The notes under the pieces were generated by a model that searched no databases, was not told the DNA's origin, and saw nothing but the letters and a program-made list of their open reading frames with translations. 64,000 nucleotides of DNA. Source: Anaplasmataceae bacterium AB001_6. GTDB lineage: Bacteria > Pseudomonadota > Alphaproteobacteria > Rickettsiales > Anaplasmataceae. The stretch is from contig CP048228.1 of NCBI GenBank assembly GCA_020002265.1, positions 372,001-436,000 on the forward strand. Reading direction: 5' to 3'. A program made the translations under genes and the position numbers. Positions 63,585-64,000 of this stretch are shown here, piece after piece (position 1 is the stretch's first letter; each line of letters opens with the position of its first letter).

Positions 63585-64000
63585 AAGTAAAATATTAAGA
63601 GTATTTGGTGGATGCCTTGGTGTTAGGAGAAGATGAAGGACGTGATAGACTGCGATAAGCTACGGTTAGTTGTCAATAAGCTTTGATCCGTAGATGTCCG
63701 AATGGGGTAACCCAGCTATTTAATTTAGCTATCATGCTGTGAATATATAGCTGCATGAGTGTAACCTGGTGAACTGAAATATCTAATTAGCCAGAGGAAA
63801 AGAAATCAAAATGAGACTCCGTTAGTAGTGACGAGCGAAAGCGGAATAGGCCAGTATTATGTATAAAGTAATTAAAACACGTTGGAAAGCGTGACCATAG
63901 TAAGTGATAGTCTTGTATAAGTAATATTTATATATAATCTAGAGTAAGGCGAAACACGTGAAATTTCGTTTGAATATAGGAGGACCACCTTCTAAGCCTA
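63585..64000 (+). rRNA. 23S ribosomal RNA, 5' part (continues past window)
   Basis: The first ~415 bases of 23S are recognised by GGTGGATGCCTTGG, GATGAAGGACGTG, CTGCGATAAGC, CCGAATGGGGTAACCC, and AGTAGTGACGAGCGAAAGCGGAA, and near the end GGCGAAACACGTGAAATT. The exact 5' end (about 63585) is estimated from the offset to the first conserved block in E. coli. No 16S gene precedes it, as in Rickettsiales where 16S lies elsewhere. Confidence 0.95.

Overview
The window is AT-rich, densely coded alphaproteobacterial DNA. It most resembles a host-associated member of the Rickettsiales or a neighbouring intracellular order. The grounds are: a 23S rRNA gene with its own promoter and no 16S gene or tRNA pair in the roughly 590 bases before it; a short prolyl-tRNA synthetase; alphaproteobacterial flagellar genes; lone, scattered housekeeping genes; homopolymer frameshifts and pseudogenes; and many large lineage-specific proteins with eukaryote-like or repetitive features. 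The order-level assignment is inference; genus and host cannot be read from the sequence.

Layout. 1-1787: end of a respiratory nitrate reductase operon (narH 3' end, narJ, narI), coupled by 4-base overlaps. 2111-4684: an 857-residue protein with a possible carbohydrate-binding front and a hydrolase-like back. 4685-7950: a decaying zone holding two small open genes and remnants of a NADH pyrophosphatase (nudC-like), an MFS transporter and at least one unrecognised gene. 8004-10160: a class A flavoprotein monooxygenase and a small lipoprotein. 10508-24347: an accessory island with six unrecognised proteins around one EamA-family transporter. Among them are a lysine-rich protein carrying two eukaryotic protein phosphatase-1 docking motifs (RVxF and SILK), an acidic Ser/Asp-rich protein with a KKRKL nuclear-localisation-like motif, and a 1604-residue protein with several hydrophobic segments. 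These look like host-directed effectors, but no secretion machinery lies in the window.

24449-35772: housekeeping genes purM (apparently of the Bacteroidota type), tyrS, an exported intradiol-dioxygenase-like protein with altered iron ligands, rpsO-pnp-gatB, zapE broken by one extra A in a poly-A tract, dnaN and dapF. 36094-38522: a second accessory patch with a duplicated gene pair, one copy carrying 54-bp tandem repeats and an in-frame stop at ancestral codon 6, followed by another unrecognised gene. 38573-42555: flagellar operon flgJ-like, flgN-like, flgK, flgL. 42761-45232: a large protein with a split amidase_2 domain.

45336-64000: core genes proS, nrdA (with an NrdR-box-like palindrome upstream), sucA, a YfgM/TPR-like membrane protein, mreB, tldD, tRNA-Ile, thrS-infC, tRNA-Lys, rnhB, lepA, tRNA-Arg, tRNA-Val, an RDD membrane protein, rpmG-ctaG, and the 5' part of 23S rRNA. 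Two genes here are shorter than 60 codons: rpmG, and a 51-residue membrane peptide beside rnhB.

Taken together the genes describe a respiring cell (2-oxoglutarate dehydrogenase, a cytochrome oxidase assembly factor, nitrate reductase). It has a meso-diaminopimelate wall pathway, MreB and flagellar parts, and two patches of probable host-interaction genes. Most strongly supported are the housekeeping calls. The effector functions are inference from motifs and composition.
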